A stretch of 64,000 nucleotides of DNA, taken from contig PNKX01000003.1 of NCBI GenBank assembly GCA_013822725.1, forward strand, positions 204,168 through 268,167. The letters run 5' to 3'. Every line of letters begins with the position of its first letter. Positions within the stretch are counted from its first letter, which is position 1. Under the pieces are notes generated by a model. The model had not been told where the DNA came from and did no database searches. It worked only from the letters and a program-made list of their open reading frames with translations. Of this stretch, positions 19,078 through 27,361 are shown in pieces. Made by a program: the position numbers and the translations under genes. This DNA comes from Pirellula sp. (lineage in GTDB: Bacteria; Planctomycetota; Planctomycetia; Pirellulales; Lacipirellulaceae).

Positions 19078-20565
19078 ATGACCAATCTCGTCGACAGCCC
19101 AAAAGCCCCTCCGCGCGCCGGCGTCAGCCGCGGCCTCACGCTCATCGAAATGCTCGTCGCCCTCGCGGTGACGTTGGTAATGATGGCGGCCGTGGTGAAC
19201 CTGTTCGCCAACATGAGCGCGAGCATCCGCAATCGCCGCGCGGCGATCGAAACGGGCTCGCAGCTCCGTCAGGTTCGCAACCGGCTGGCGATGGATCTGA
19301 GCGGCGCCACTTGTCGAGGTTCGACGTGGCAGCGACCGGAGGCGAATCAGGGGTATATTGAGATTATTGAGGGGGAGTGGTCGGATAAGAATCCGTCGGA
19401 ACTGCTCAACCTCACTGACGCTGGGCCAAACAGCAACGGGGATCGTGAGATTGACTACACGACGTCGAATATCCCGAGCAGTCAAGCTTTCAATTCTGAT
19501 ACTGGCCTCGCCGCCGACGGTCGCAACATTGGCGTCGGCGCGGTGACTGATGGCCGCGCCCTAGGCGACTGGGACGACGTTCTTGCGCTGACCGTACGGA
19601 GCGAGAGCGATCCTTTCACCGCGCGGGTTGGAAACAATCTGGTCGAATCGCCGCTCGCCGAAGTGTTGTGGTGCGCTACCGAGAAGAAGGTTGACAATGC
19701 CGCGACGATTGCCGATCCAAACGACGGCTTCCGTACCGTGTATCGTCGAGTACTACTAATTGCGCCCTGGCTTGGCCCGTTTACAGGTCCGCGCCCTCCG
19801 GAAAATGTCTCGGTACACTGGGATCCTGCCCTTGGCCAATGGGTTGCCAACACGCTCGGCGATCTCACGAAGCGCGAAAATCGCGCTACGCGTGATCAAA
19901 ACACCATGTTCCCACACATCTTGGTCCGCAATGAGCTGCTCGCTAGCAGCAACAATGTCGAGCTAAGCTCCAGAGTATTGAATAGTGCTCTCGCCTTCGA
20001 CGTCCGCGTGTTCGATCCCGGAGCTCCGTTGATCGACGCGGGCGCCGCTATCCTCGAACCGGGCGACTACGGATGGTCGAGCGCATTGAGCGCTGGCGGG
20101 GTGGTCTCCGGTTACGGGGCCTATTGCGATCTCGGATGGGGCTTCGCCCCCCCTCCCACCGGGTCGATGGTTTATCAGAGCACCGCGGCCGTTTCCCCTG
20201 CGCCGTTGCCGCTGTTCAACGAAATTCGACCGGCTGGCTATCATTGGATCAGCAGCCCACAAACCAATACGATCACTCAGTACCCCGCCGTCTACGACAC
20301 ATGGTCTTACCATTACGAAAACGATGGCATAGATCAGGACGCACTTTGGCAAACCAATGCTCAACCATGGCAACTGAACAACATTGACCAAGGCGCCAAT
20401 GGCCTCGACGATAACAACGCCAACGGCGTCGACGATCGCGGCGAACGCGAAACGTCTCCTCCGTACGACGTCCCTCTCCGCGGCGTCAAAGTCATTCTCC
20501 GCGTCTACGAACCCGACGCCCGCCAGATTCGCGAGTCGTCGGTGACGCATAGCTTTAAGCAGTAG
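19078..20565 (+). CDS. Pseudopilin-like protein (GspJ/PilW type) with prepilin cleavage motif
   Basis: A 495-residue protein beginning with a basic leader and then RGLTLIEMLVALAVTLVMMAAVVNLF, a prepilin peptidase site with the usual Glu at +5. Length and the following segment (about 20 residues of RQVRNRLAMDL type) suggest the minor pseudopilin J class of type II secretion or type IV pili. The rest has no domain I can name. It contains Asp/Asn-rich turns near 430-450 (GLDDNNANGVDD). It stands alone without other pilus genes. Its stop TAG is the first TAG of a palindromic element. Confidence 0.75.
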   Translation: MTNLVDSPKAPPRAGVSRGLTLIEMLVALAVTLVMMAAVVNLFANMSASIRNRRAAIETGSQLRQVRNRLAMDLSGATCRGSTWQRPEANQGYIEIIEGEWSDKNPSELLNLTDAGPNSNGDREIDYTTSNIPSSQAFNSDTGLAADGRNIGVGAVTDGRALGDWDDVLALTVRSESDPFTARVGNNLVESPLAEVLWCATEKKVDNAATIADPNDGFRTVYRRVLLIAPWLGPFTGPRPPENVSVHWDPALGQWVANTLGDLTKRENRATRDQNTMFPHILVRNELLASSNNVELSSRVLNSALAFDVRVFDPGAPLIDAGAAILEPGDYGWSSALSAGGVVSGYGAYCDLGWGFAPPPTGSMVYQSTAAVSPAPLPLFNEIRPAGYHWISSPQTNTITQYPAVYDTWSYHYENDGIDQDALWQTNAQPWQLNNIDQGANGLDDNNANGVDDRGERETSPPYDVPLRGVKVILRVYEPDARQIRESSVTHSFKQ

Positions 20566-20717
20566 CCGCGGGTCAATGACCTGCCGGAGCGGTGATCGTA
20601 AAAATGCTGACGGACGAATGCTGAATGCGGAAGGGAAATTCTATTCTCAGCATTCCGCATTCATCCTTCAACATTTCTCTTTTGTTCCGCTCCGGCGGCT
20701 CGTTGAGCCGCGGCTAC
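20563..20717. repeat. Palindromic element, TAGCCGCGG family, starting at a stop codon
   Basis: The arms TAGCCGCGGGTCAATGACC and GGCTCGTTGAGCCGCGGCTAC enclose a second palindrome, GAATGCTGAATGCGGAA…TTCCGCATTCATC. The first three bases are the stop codon of the pseudopilin gene. Confidence 0.8.
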
Positions 20718-20728
20718 ATTAATCCCCC

Positions 20729-21169
20729 ATGTTCCTCGCCCACTCCATTCGCCTCCGCGACCCCTGGCAATGCGAGGCGACCGAGCAGGGAGGCGTGCGC
20801 TGGTCCCGTCGGTTTCATCGGCCGACGGGGATGGAAGCGGACGATCAGCTGGTCTTGGTGCTGAGCGGCTTGCCGGCAGGAGCCATGGTGCGCGTGAACG
20901 GGCTTGGCTTTGACACCGGAGGGGGTCGGGACTCTTTTGCGACTGGGGGCGTTGGCGATTTAGAAGCCTTTCCAGTCGCAAAAGAGTCCCGACCCCTTAC
21001 CGAGCAATCAGTATCAGCCGCCGTCGCGGCGCAGTTCGATCTCACAGCCATTCTTCGCGACGCGAATGAGATTGAGATCGAAACGCCGCCCGACCCTCTG
21101 CTGGTGGAGACGCGGCCGCCTATCTCGTTTCCCTACGACGCTCGGCTAGCGATTATTGGACATTCGTAG
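20729..21169 (+). CDS. Hypothetical protein carrying an in-frame 75-bp palindrome
   Basis: A 146-residue protein with segments such as LRDPWQCEATEQGGVRWSRRFHRPTG and FDLTAILRDANEIEIE. These resemble beta-sandwich modules (X-N-G-x-L-G … FDLT-x-L-x-x-x-N) of glycoside hydrolases, but no full domain is visible. Bases 20922-20996 are an exact palindrome of two 25-bp arms that adds 25 codons without changing the frame. Without them, the flanks VNGLGFDTG and TEQSVSAA would join. The start is the first ATG after the repeat at 20717. Confidence 0.55.
   Translation: MFLAHSIRLRDPWQCEATEQGGVRWSRRFHRPTGMEADDQLVLVLSGLPAGAMVRVNGLGFDTGGGRDSFATGGVGDLEAFPVAKESRPLTEQSVSAAVAAQFDLTAILRDANEIEIETPPDPLLVETRPPISFPYDARLAIIGHS
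20922..20996. repeat. Perfect palindrome in frame within a CDS
   Basis: The arms begin GGGGTCGGGACTCTTTTGCG and end with the exact complement …CGCAAAAGAGTCCCGACCCC. The total of 75 bases is divisible by three and contains no stop in this frame. It codes for residues like GRDSFATG and AKESRP. Confidence 0.85.
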
Positions 21170-22034
21170 CGGCCTCCACAGACCGCATTCCACGCCAACG
21201 GCGTTGCATCATACAGCCCGGGGTTGATCGCTACGCGATCTACCCCGGGTGCAAGAGATCCTGAATTCCCCAACCCTGAAAGGGTTGCATCAACCGATTC
21301 AACCACTTCAGGGTTGGGATTGATTGGATGCTACTATCCCTGGGTAGATCGCTGCGCGATCAACCCAGGGCTGAATGATTGAATCCCGTTGGGATTCGAT
21401 GCTGGCGACATCGTCGGTCTGCCAGGCCGAGCGACACGCCTAGTTCAGGCAACTTCCGCTCAATGAACGCAACCTCCATCAGTTACCGTCGCCGGCGGCC
21501 TTCTGTCGCCTCAGAGGTTTTTGGCGACACTAAGCGGAAGTTGTTGTAGTGAAATCAGTTACGAATTGCGCACAAGAGACAGATATTCCGTGTGTCGCGA
21601 CAGACGTCCGGCGTGCAGCGACATGAGTCGCCACAACGGCTTGTGGTGGTGAACAGAATCGGCCTCGGAGACGCCTCCCGCAAACGACTGTTGGTGCAAA
21701 GTCCATGGTGAAGACTCCCAGCGCACAGCGCGAGTCGCTGCGAGATCGGCTCCTGGCCGCTCGCCCGGTTGGGGGTTCGTGGTGAATTATCAAAGAGCGA
21801 TCCGCGCGCAGCGGGGGCGTCGTCTAGGCGCACCATAGCAGGTTAGGTGGCCGAAATCTGTCATTATTTTTGGCCACCCCCCGCGGCTTTCAGTAGCCGC
21901 AGGCGGCGAGGGCAGGTAGAACGGCGCTGCCGGCTCTAGCGGTCGGCGGCGCGACCCCCCGGCGGAGCCGGGGGCTACATATCGTTTCCATTAGCTCGAC
22001 TTATCACCGCTTCCCATTCGGACGAAAGCTCACC
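21170..22034. repeat. 865-bp gap with dispersed repeats and no recognised gene
   Basis: From 21190 to 21420 several mirrored words occur: CCCGGGGTTGATCGCTACGCGATCTACCCCGGG, CCAACCCTGAAAGGGTTG, CTTCAGGGTTGG and CTGGGTAGATCGCTGCGCGATCAACCCAGG. The 21440-21545 part carries AACTTCCGCT/AGCGGAAGTT. Bases 21546-21840 have an open frame on the minus strand (87 codons) without recognisable coding character. A CCCCCGG palindrome sits at 21944-21976 before the next gene. Confidence 0.55.
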
Positions 22035-23306
22035 ATGACGCCGACGATTCGTTTTCTTGCGTACTCGCTGCTGGCTCTTCTCATAGCGATGAACACGCTG
22101 TCGGCGACGGCTGACGTGACGAAGCCGAATCAATTGACGCCGGAGCAAATTGCCGAGGGATGGATCAGTCTGTTCGACGGCGAGACGCTGTTTGGGTGGA
22201 CGCCCACGAGCGATGCAAACTGGAAGGTGGAGGAGGGGGCGATTGCCGTCAGCGAGGGGGAGCAAGGGTTTTTGATGACGAACAGCGAGTTCGCTGACTA
22301 CGAACTGTATTTTGAGTACAAGGCGCCCAAGTCGACGAACAGCGGCGTCTTCTTGCGAACCGCGCTAAATCCGACCGACCCAGCCAAAGATTGCTACGAA
22401 CTGAACATCGCTCCCAACGACAACCCGTTTCCGACAGGATCGCTGGTTGGACGACACAAGCGCAACCTTGAGCAATACATCAATCCGAAGCTGACTTCGG
22501 ATATGGTGGCCCAATCAAAAGATGGCTGGTATCGCGTGCGCGTCCGTGTCGCAGGAGATCGCATCACGCTCGCCACTGTCGATTACGACGGTTGGGACGA
22601 ATTCTATCAGGATTCGGCCCCCTTGGTTCGAGGCCACATCGGTCTCCAGTTCCGGGAAGGGCCGGTCGCATTCCGGAACATTCGGTTGAAGCCGCTTGGC
22701 CTGAATCCGATGCTGAACGGCAAAGACCTCGCCGGTTGGAACGACGATCAAAAGAAGACGAGCACGTTTGCCGTCACTCCCGAAGGCGAGCTCCGCGTCA
22801 CCAACGGCAGCGGCCAACTCGAAAGCGACGCGACGTACGGCGACTTCACGATGCAGTTCGAGACCCGCGTCGACGGCGACGGGCTCAACTCCGGCGTCTT
22901 TTTCCGCTGCATCCCGCGCGAGTACATGAACGGCTACGAGTGCCAGATCAGCAACAAGATCACCGATGGGGATCCGACGAAGCCGACCGACTTCGGCACC
23001 GGGGCCATCTACCGTCGCATCCCGGCCCGATGGGTGAATGCTCGCGATCATGAGTGGTTTACGACGACGCTCGTGGCGACGGGCCCTCATATCGCCGTGT
23101 GGGTGAACGGCCTGCAGGTGACCGACTGGACCGACAAGCGGCCCCCCAACGACAACCCCCGCAGCGGGCTGCGAACGGCGGCGGGGACGATCTCGCTGCA
23201 GGGGCATGATCCGACGACTGATATTCGCTTCCGGAACATGCGGATCGGGGAATTGCCGGCAAATGCGAACCACGACGGCACGAAGGATGAAGCGGGGAAA
23301 GAATAG
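22035..23306 (+). CDS. Secreted protein with two DUF1080 (3-keto-disaccharide hydrolase type) domains
   Basis: A 423-residue protein with a signal peptide (FLAYSLLALLIAMNTLSATA). Two concanavalin-like modules follow: residues about 35-215 (GWISLFDGETLFGWTPTSDANWKVEEG … SGVFLRTAL … HIGLQFREGPVAFRNIRLKPL) and 220-410 (MLNGKDLAGWNDD … SGVFFRCIPREYMNGYECQI … IRFRNMRIGEL). Such proteins are numerous in planctomycetes and act on glycans. Some act as 3-keto-glycoside hydrolases. The substrate here is unknown. The stop TAG lies in the left inverted repeat of the following GxxExxY unit. Confidence 0.85.
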   Translation: MTPTIRFLAYSLLALLIAMNTLSATADVTKPNQLTPEQIAEGWISLFDGETLFGWTPTSDANWKVEEGAIAVSEGEQGFLMTNSEFADYELYFEYKAPKSTNSGVFLRTALNPTDPAKDCYELNIAPNDNPFPTGSLVGRHKRNLEQYINPKLTSDMVAQSKDGWYRVRVRVAGDRITLATVDYDGWDEFYQDSAPLVRGHIGLQFREGPVAFRNIRLKPLGLNPMLNGKDLAGWNDDQKKTSTFAVTPEGELRVTNGSGQLESDATYGDFTMQFETRVDGDGLNSGVFFRCIPREYMNGYECQISNKITDGDPTKPTDFGTGAIYRRIPARWVNARDHEWFTTTLVATGPHIAVWVNGLQVTDWTDKRPPNDNPRSGLRTAAGTISLQGHDPTTDIRFRNMRIGELPANANHDGTKDEAGKE

Positions 23307-23343
23307 GACGCGGATTTTCACGGATTTGGCGGATTTTCGCGAA
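23298..23343. repeat. Left terminal inverted repeat of the GxxExxY unit
   Basis: A stretch of 46 bases from AAAGAATAGGACGCGGATTT to TTTTCGCGAA. Its complement, with a handful of mismatches, is at 23763-23811. Relatives without an internal gene lie at 30413-30526. Confidence 0.8.
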
Positions 23344-23388
23344 TTGCTTTTTACTGGAGCGAAGTCATCAAGCGTGCTGAGGAAATCC

Positions 23389-23790
23389 ATGGGACTTGTT
23401 TATGGGGAGTTGTCTGAACAGATCGTTAAGAGCTTCTACCATGTCTACAACTCGCTGGGCCCTGGCTTCCTTGAGAAGGTGTATGAGAATTCACTGCGGA
23501 TCTCGCTACGCAAGCAAGGTCTCGCCGTTGATCAGCAGTATCCAATCGCAGTACTGTTCGAAGGCGAGGTCGTCGGCGAATACTTTGCGGATCTACGCGT
23601 TGAGGAGCTGATCATTCTTGAAATCAAAGCGGGGGAAGCAATTTCGAAGGAACACGAAGCTCAGCTACTCAATTACCTTAAAGCAACTGGTTATCAGCTG
23701 GGCATCATCTTGAACTTTGGCCCGAAAGCCGAGTTTGCTCGCCGGGTCTTCTCCCCCAGAAATTTCCGCGAAAATCCGTCAAATCCGTGA
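23389..23790 (+). CDS. GxxExxY-family protein (PD-(D/E)XK-like nuclease fold)
   Basis: A 133-residue protein, start at the ATG at 23389 with GAGGAAA seven bases upstream. The open frame reaches back to 23206 over the repeat. The family signature is present: G26, E29 and Y32 in GPGFLEKVYE. The nuclease-like core follows, with Asp68 (EYFADLR) and the pair Glu78-x-Lys80 (LEIKAGE). The last eight residues and the stop lie in the right inverted repeat. TIGR04256 proteins are common near such repeats in environmental bacteria. Their function is unknown, though the fold and context suggest a role in moving or processing DNA. Confidence 0.85.
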   Translation: MGLVYGELSEQIVKSFYHVYNSLGPGFLEKVYENSLRISLRKQGLAVDQQYPIAVLFEGEVVGEYFADLRVEELIILEIKAGEAISKEHEAQLLNYLKATGYQLGIILNFGPKAEFARRVFSPRNFRENPSNP

Positions 23791-23811
23791 AAATCCGCAT
23801 TCTATTCTTTG
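23763..23811. repeat. Right terminal inverted repeat of the GxxExxY unit
   Basis: The complement of the left repeat over about 45 bases, ending ATTCTATTCTTTG. Directly after it (23816-23880) lies another partial arm of the same kind, GGACACGGATTAACGCGGAT, so a second element may once have lain next to this one. Confidence 0.8.
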
Positions 23812-23949
23812 AACTTCTCAAAGAAGAATGGGACACGGATTAACGCGGATCAGGCGGATTTTCGCGGATCAATTCGAGTCGATCGCACATTGAGCTTTCG
23901 GTCAGTAGATCAAACGGGGGTCGGGCAATTACAATCGAACCCTTGCATT

Positions 23950-23990
23950 TCCTTCGTGTCCTCTTCGTGCCTTTGTGCCTTAGTGGTTAA
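23950..23990. repeat. Single arm of a TTCGTGTCCTCTTCGTGCC-type fold-back
   Basis: The reading TTCGTGTCCTCTTCGTGCC…TTAGTGGTTAAG matches the right arm of the element at 9340-9490. No partner arm is visible nearby. It lies in the leader of argG, whose ATG follows at 24027 without a clear ribosome binding site. Confidence 0.5.
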
Positions 23991-24026
23991 GCATTCCCTC
24001 CTGAACCCCATACCCTGAACCCTCCT

Positions 24027-25241
24027 ATGCCCAGTTGCGTGTTGGCTTACTCCGGCGGTCTTGATACTTCGGTCATTCTTGGTTGGCTCCAGGACGAGGG
24101 GTACGACGTCCATGCCGTGTACGTTGATCTGGGCCAGCCGTGCGAGGATCGCGAGGCGATTCTGAAGAAGGCCCGCGACAATGGGGCGAAGTCGTCGCGG
24201 TTGATCGACGTTCGCGAGGAGCTGTGCCGCGACTTTGCGTTCCCGGTGCTGCAGTGGCAAGCGAAGTACGAGGGGATTTATCTGCTCGGCACGTCGATCG
24301 CGCGGCCGCTGATCTCGAAGGTTTGTCTGCAAGTAGCCCGTGAAGTTGGCGCCGAGGCGTATGCTCATGGCGCCACCGGGAAGGGGAACGACCAGTGCCG
24401 GTTCCAGTTGGCGGCCGAGGCGCTCGACCCGAACGTAAAAATCATCGCGCCGTGGCGGATCAAGAAGTTCCAGGACCTGTTCGCCGGCCGTAGCGACATG
24501 ATCGCCTACTGCGAGAAGAAGGGGATCCCGGTGAAGGCGTCGATCGCCAAGCCGTACAGCAGTGACGAGAACTGCCTGCACATCAGCTACGAGGCGGGCA
24601 ACTTGGAAGACCCGACGGTCGATGGCGTGTCGATCATCGACTTCGGCATGACGGTGTCGCCGCAAGAGGCGCCGGATAAGGTCGAGACGATCAAGATCGG
24701 GTTCGAGTCGGGCGTGCCGGTAACGATCAACGGCGCGAAGAAGTCGCCGCTGCAGATGGTCGAAGAGCTGAACAAGATCGCCGGGCGCAACGGCGTCGGG
24801 CGGATCGACATCGTCGAAAACCGGTTCGTTGGCATGAAGAGCCGCGGCGTGTACGAGTCGCCGGGCATGACGACGCTTTACGCGGCGCACTTGGCGCTGG
24901 AGCAGCTCACGATCGACCGCGAGACGGTTCACCTCCGCGATCGGATCAGCCCCGAAGTCGCCGAGATGGTGTACTACGGCTTCTGGTATGTGCCGAAGAT
25001 GGACGCGCTGATGGCGTTCATGCGGGAGGTGCAGAAGCCGGTGACCGGCGAAGTGACGGTCGGCCTCTACAAGGGGAACGTCATGATTCAGGGCCGGACG
25101 AGCCCGTATAGCCTGTACGATGCGGCGATTGCGAGCATGGATGAGGCTGGGAATTACGATCAGACCGATGCGGAAGGGTTCCTGCGGATTCAGGGGCTGC
25201 CAAGCCGGGTGATGGGGCAGGTGCGGCCGAGAAAGTATTAA
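24027..25241 (+). CDS. argG: Argininosuccinate synthase
   Basis: Condenses citrulline and aspartate, using ATP, in arginine synthesis. The 404-residue length is normal. The N-terminus MPSCVLAYSGGLDTSVILGWL contains the ATP-binding loop SGGLDTS. Further family segments are GHGATGKGNDQ-like AHGATGKGNDQCRF and YSSDENCLHISYEAGNLEDP. It stands apart from other arginine genes. The leader holds repeat remnants and there is no strong SD before the ATG. Confidence 0.97.
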   Translation: MPSCVLAYSGGLDTSVILGWLQDEGYDVHAVYVDLGQPCEDREAILKKARDNGAKSSRLIDVREELCRDFAFPVLQWQAKYEGIYLLGTSIARPLISKVCLQVAREVGAEAYAHGATGKGNDQCRFQLAAEALDPNVKIIAPWRIKKFQDLFAGRSDMIAYCEKKGIPVKASIAKPYSSDENCLHISYEAGNLEDPTVDGVSIIDFGMTVSPQEAPDKVETIKIGFESGVPVTINGAKKSPLQMVEELNKIAGRNGVGRIDIVENRFVGMKSRGVYESPGMTTLYAAHLALEQLTIDRETVHLRDRISPEVAEMVYYGFWYVPKMDALMAFMREVQKPVTGEVTVGLYKGNVMIQGRTSPYSLYDAAIASMDEAGNYDQTDAEGFLRIQGLPSRVMGQVRPRKY

Positions 25242-25612
25242 GAGATGTTGCGAATTGCGTTGTCCGTGCCAGTGGCAGTGGTCAGTTGCAGGCGATGACG
25301 AGCAGCACGAACTTCGCATCTTCAGGCCTGAAGGGCCGCGCTGTGAAAGCCCAGGGCGGAGCCCTGGGAAACGCGTTGATTCGTTGCGAATAGCCCTGAA
25401 AGGGCGCGCCTGGCGCATTTTTTTACGCTAATCGCGCCCTTTCAGGGCTCAGAAATTTAATGATGCCTTGTTCCCAGGGCTGCGCCCTGGGCTATCATGG
25501 CGCGGCCTTTCAGGCCTGAGGCGAGCAATGGACTTGCTTTCAGGTCGACGGACCATTTGGTTGCATCGGCAAAGCATTTGAATCACGTGCTTCAACGCTG
25601 AGCTATCCCGCC
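25242..25612. repeat. 371-bp gap with palindromic repeats built on CCCTGAAAGGGC and CCCAGGGC
   Basis: Words such as AGGCCTGAAGGGCCGCG, GCCCAGGGCGGAGCCCTGGG, GCCCTGAAAGGGCGCG and their complements (CGCGCCCTTTCAGGGC, CCCAGGGCTGCGCCCTGGGC, GGCCTTTCAGGCC) are spaced across 25316-25520. The two halves mirror each other around about 25420. It resembles the set at 21190-21420. No gene or RNA was recognised. Confidence 0.65.
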
Positions 25613-27232
25613 ATGTACTTCCGCGAAAACCCCGTCCTGCAGCGCGAATTGATTTCAAACCTGCGCATGACGCGCGGGTTCTTGCTGCTGTTCGCGTACG
25701 TCGCTGGCCTCGGGATGCTCGTCTACGCCGCGTGGCCGGCGAATCAGACGCTTGATTTGGCTCGGCCCGAGGAAGCGCAGAAGCTGGTCAATCTCTTCTT
25801 CTTCGGCCAATACATTCTCGTTTCGCTAATGACCCCCAGCTTTGCGGCGGGGGCGATCACCGGCGAGCGGGAGCGTGAGAGCTACGAGATGCTGCTGGCC
25901 AGCCCCTTGCGGCCGGGGGCGATCGTGCTCGGGAAACTGTTGGCGTCGCTCACGCCGCTCGCGGAGTTGATGATCTGCTCGCTGCCGATCGTGATGCTTT
26001 GCTTGCCGTTGGGAGGGGTGTCGCTGTACGAAGTGCTCGTCGCGTACGTGGCGATGATCTGCTCGGTGGGGCTGTTCGGGATGATCAGCCTCTGGTGCAG
26101 CAGCTTCTTTCAGCGAACGAGTGCGTCGCTGGTGGCGTCGTATATGCTCATCCTGCCGCTGGCGATGGCGGGGGTGTTGGTGTGGCGGGCGCTGCAGCAG
26201 GCGGCCGAGCTGCGAATCATGGTCGTGTTGGCGATCGTGCCGATTGCTTGCCTTTCCGTCGGGGCGCTGCTGTGGGCCGACGTTTGTCGGCGGCTGATCA
26301 AGCCGCCCGATCTGGGAAGCGGCGGCAAGCAGGCGATCGATCTGGAGACCGAAGCGAAGGAAGCGGTCGGGCTCTACATCGAGCGCGATCAGTTCCCCGA
26401 TCGGCTCTTCGCGCCGCCGAAGCGGACGACCTTTCTCGAAGACGACGCGAATCCGATCTACGACAAGGAGATGCGGAGCGAGATCTTCAGCCAGGGCACT
26501 CTCATGCTGCGACTGGTCATCCAGATCAGCATGGGCCTGGCGCTGCCGGTGATGGCGGTGTGCCTGTTCATGCAGCGGCAGTTGGCGCCGTGGTACATCG
26601 CGTATGTGCTGCTGTTTAACCTGCTCGTGGGTCCCGTCTTCTCGGCCGACAGTCTCACCAGCGAGCGCGAGCGGTCGACGCTCGATCTGCTGCTGACGAC
26701 GCTCATCACGCCCTGGCAGATGCTGTGGGGGAAGCTGCTGTCGGGGCTGCGGGTGTCGAGCGTGCTGACTTCTTTCCTGCTGTGGCCGGTGTTCCTCGCC
26801 TGCTTGATGCCGGTCGGGTTCTGGCCCAATATGCTGACGATGCTCGCCTTCTTCCTGATCGTCGGGTTGACGGCGGTGACGACGGCGATCACGGCGCTCT
26901 TCTGTTCGACGGTGTTTAAGAAATCGTCGAGCAGTCTGATGTGCAGTTACCTGGTACTGGCAACGATGTTCCTGGCCCCGGTGGCGGCGAACATTTTTGT
27001 GCAGACGTTTGCCGCTGCTTCGGGAGCGGCGGGCGTGGTGACGGTGCTGCAGGCGATCAGTCCGTTTGCGGCGGCGTTCAACCTGCCGCTGACGCTCGAC
27101 GAATGGAACAACGCGAATCAGATCGACGTTCGGATCTTCTGGGGCTTCCTGGCGTTCACGGCCCTCTACAACGGCGGGCTGATGCTGCTGATGACGCAGC
27201 TGTTCAAAGTTCGCTGGCGGGTGTCGGAGTAA
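25613..27232 (+). CDS. ABC-2 type permease with internal duplication
   Basis: A 539-residue membrane protein with about twelve hydrophobic segments in two halves. Each half holds the same cytoplasmic motif: ITGERERESYEMLLASPLRPGAIVLGKLLASL at about 80-112 and LTSERERSTLDLLLTTLITPWQMLWGKLLSG at about 345-375. This motif belongs to ABC-2 permeases of the NodJ/ABC2_membrane_5 style. No ATPase gene is adjacent, so the partner must be elsewhere. It starts from ATG at 25613 after a repeat-filled gap. Confidence 0.75.
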   Translation: MYFRENPVLQRELISNLRMTRGFLLLFAYVAGLGMLVYAAWPANQTLDLARPEEAQKLVNLFFFGQYILVSLMTPSFAAGAITGERERESYEMLLASPLRPGAIVLGKLLASLTPLAELMICSLPIVMLCLPLGGVSLYEVLVAYVAMICSVGLFGMISLWCSSFFQRTSASLVASYMLILPLAMAGVLVWRALQQAAELRIMVVLAIVPIACLSVGALLWADVCRRLIKPPDLGSGGKQAIDLETEAKEAVGLYIERDQFPDRLFAPPKRTTFLEDDANPIYDKEMRSEIFSQGTLMLRLVIQISMGLALPVMAVCLFMQRQLAPWYIAYVLLFNLLVGPVFSADSLTSERERSTLDLLLTTLITPWQMLWGKLLSGLRVSSVLTSFLLWPVFLACLMPVGFWPNMLTMLAFFLIVGLTAVTTAITALFCSTVFKKSSSSLMCSYLVLATMFLAPVAANIFVQTFAAASGAAGVVTVLQAISPFAAAFNLPLTLDEWNNANQIDVRIFWGFLAFTALYNGGLMLLMTQLFKVRWRVSE

Positions 27233-27288
27233 TGTGGACGCCTTGGCGAAATCTGTTTCGAGACGCAGAAGGATTAGGGAAGGGGAAG

Positions 27289-27355
27289 GAACACTAATCT
27301 TCGCTAATCCGCGCTAATTCGGATTAGTGAAGATTAGCGCAGATTAGTGTTCTTG
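27289..27355. repeat. Palindromic element GAACACTAATCTTCGCTAATC
   Basis: AACACTAATCT…GCTAATC on the left and GATTAGCGCAGATTAGTGTT on the right form one nearly perfect fold-back of about 66 bp just before yaaA. It resembles the GGATTTACACGGAT-type elements but is shorter and carries no gene. Confidence 0.7.
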
Positions 27356-27361
27356 TTATTC

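Noticed and set aside
23910..25418. 502-codon minus-strand frame opposite argG
   Set aside because: It is an antisense shadow; argG on the plus strand is certain.
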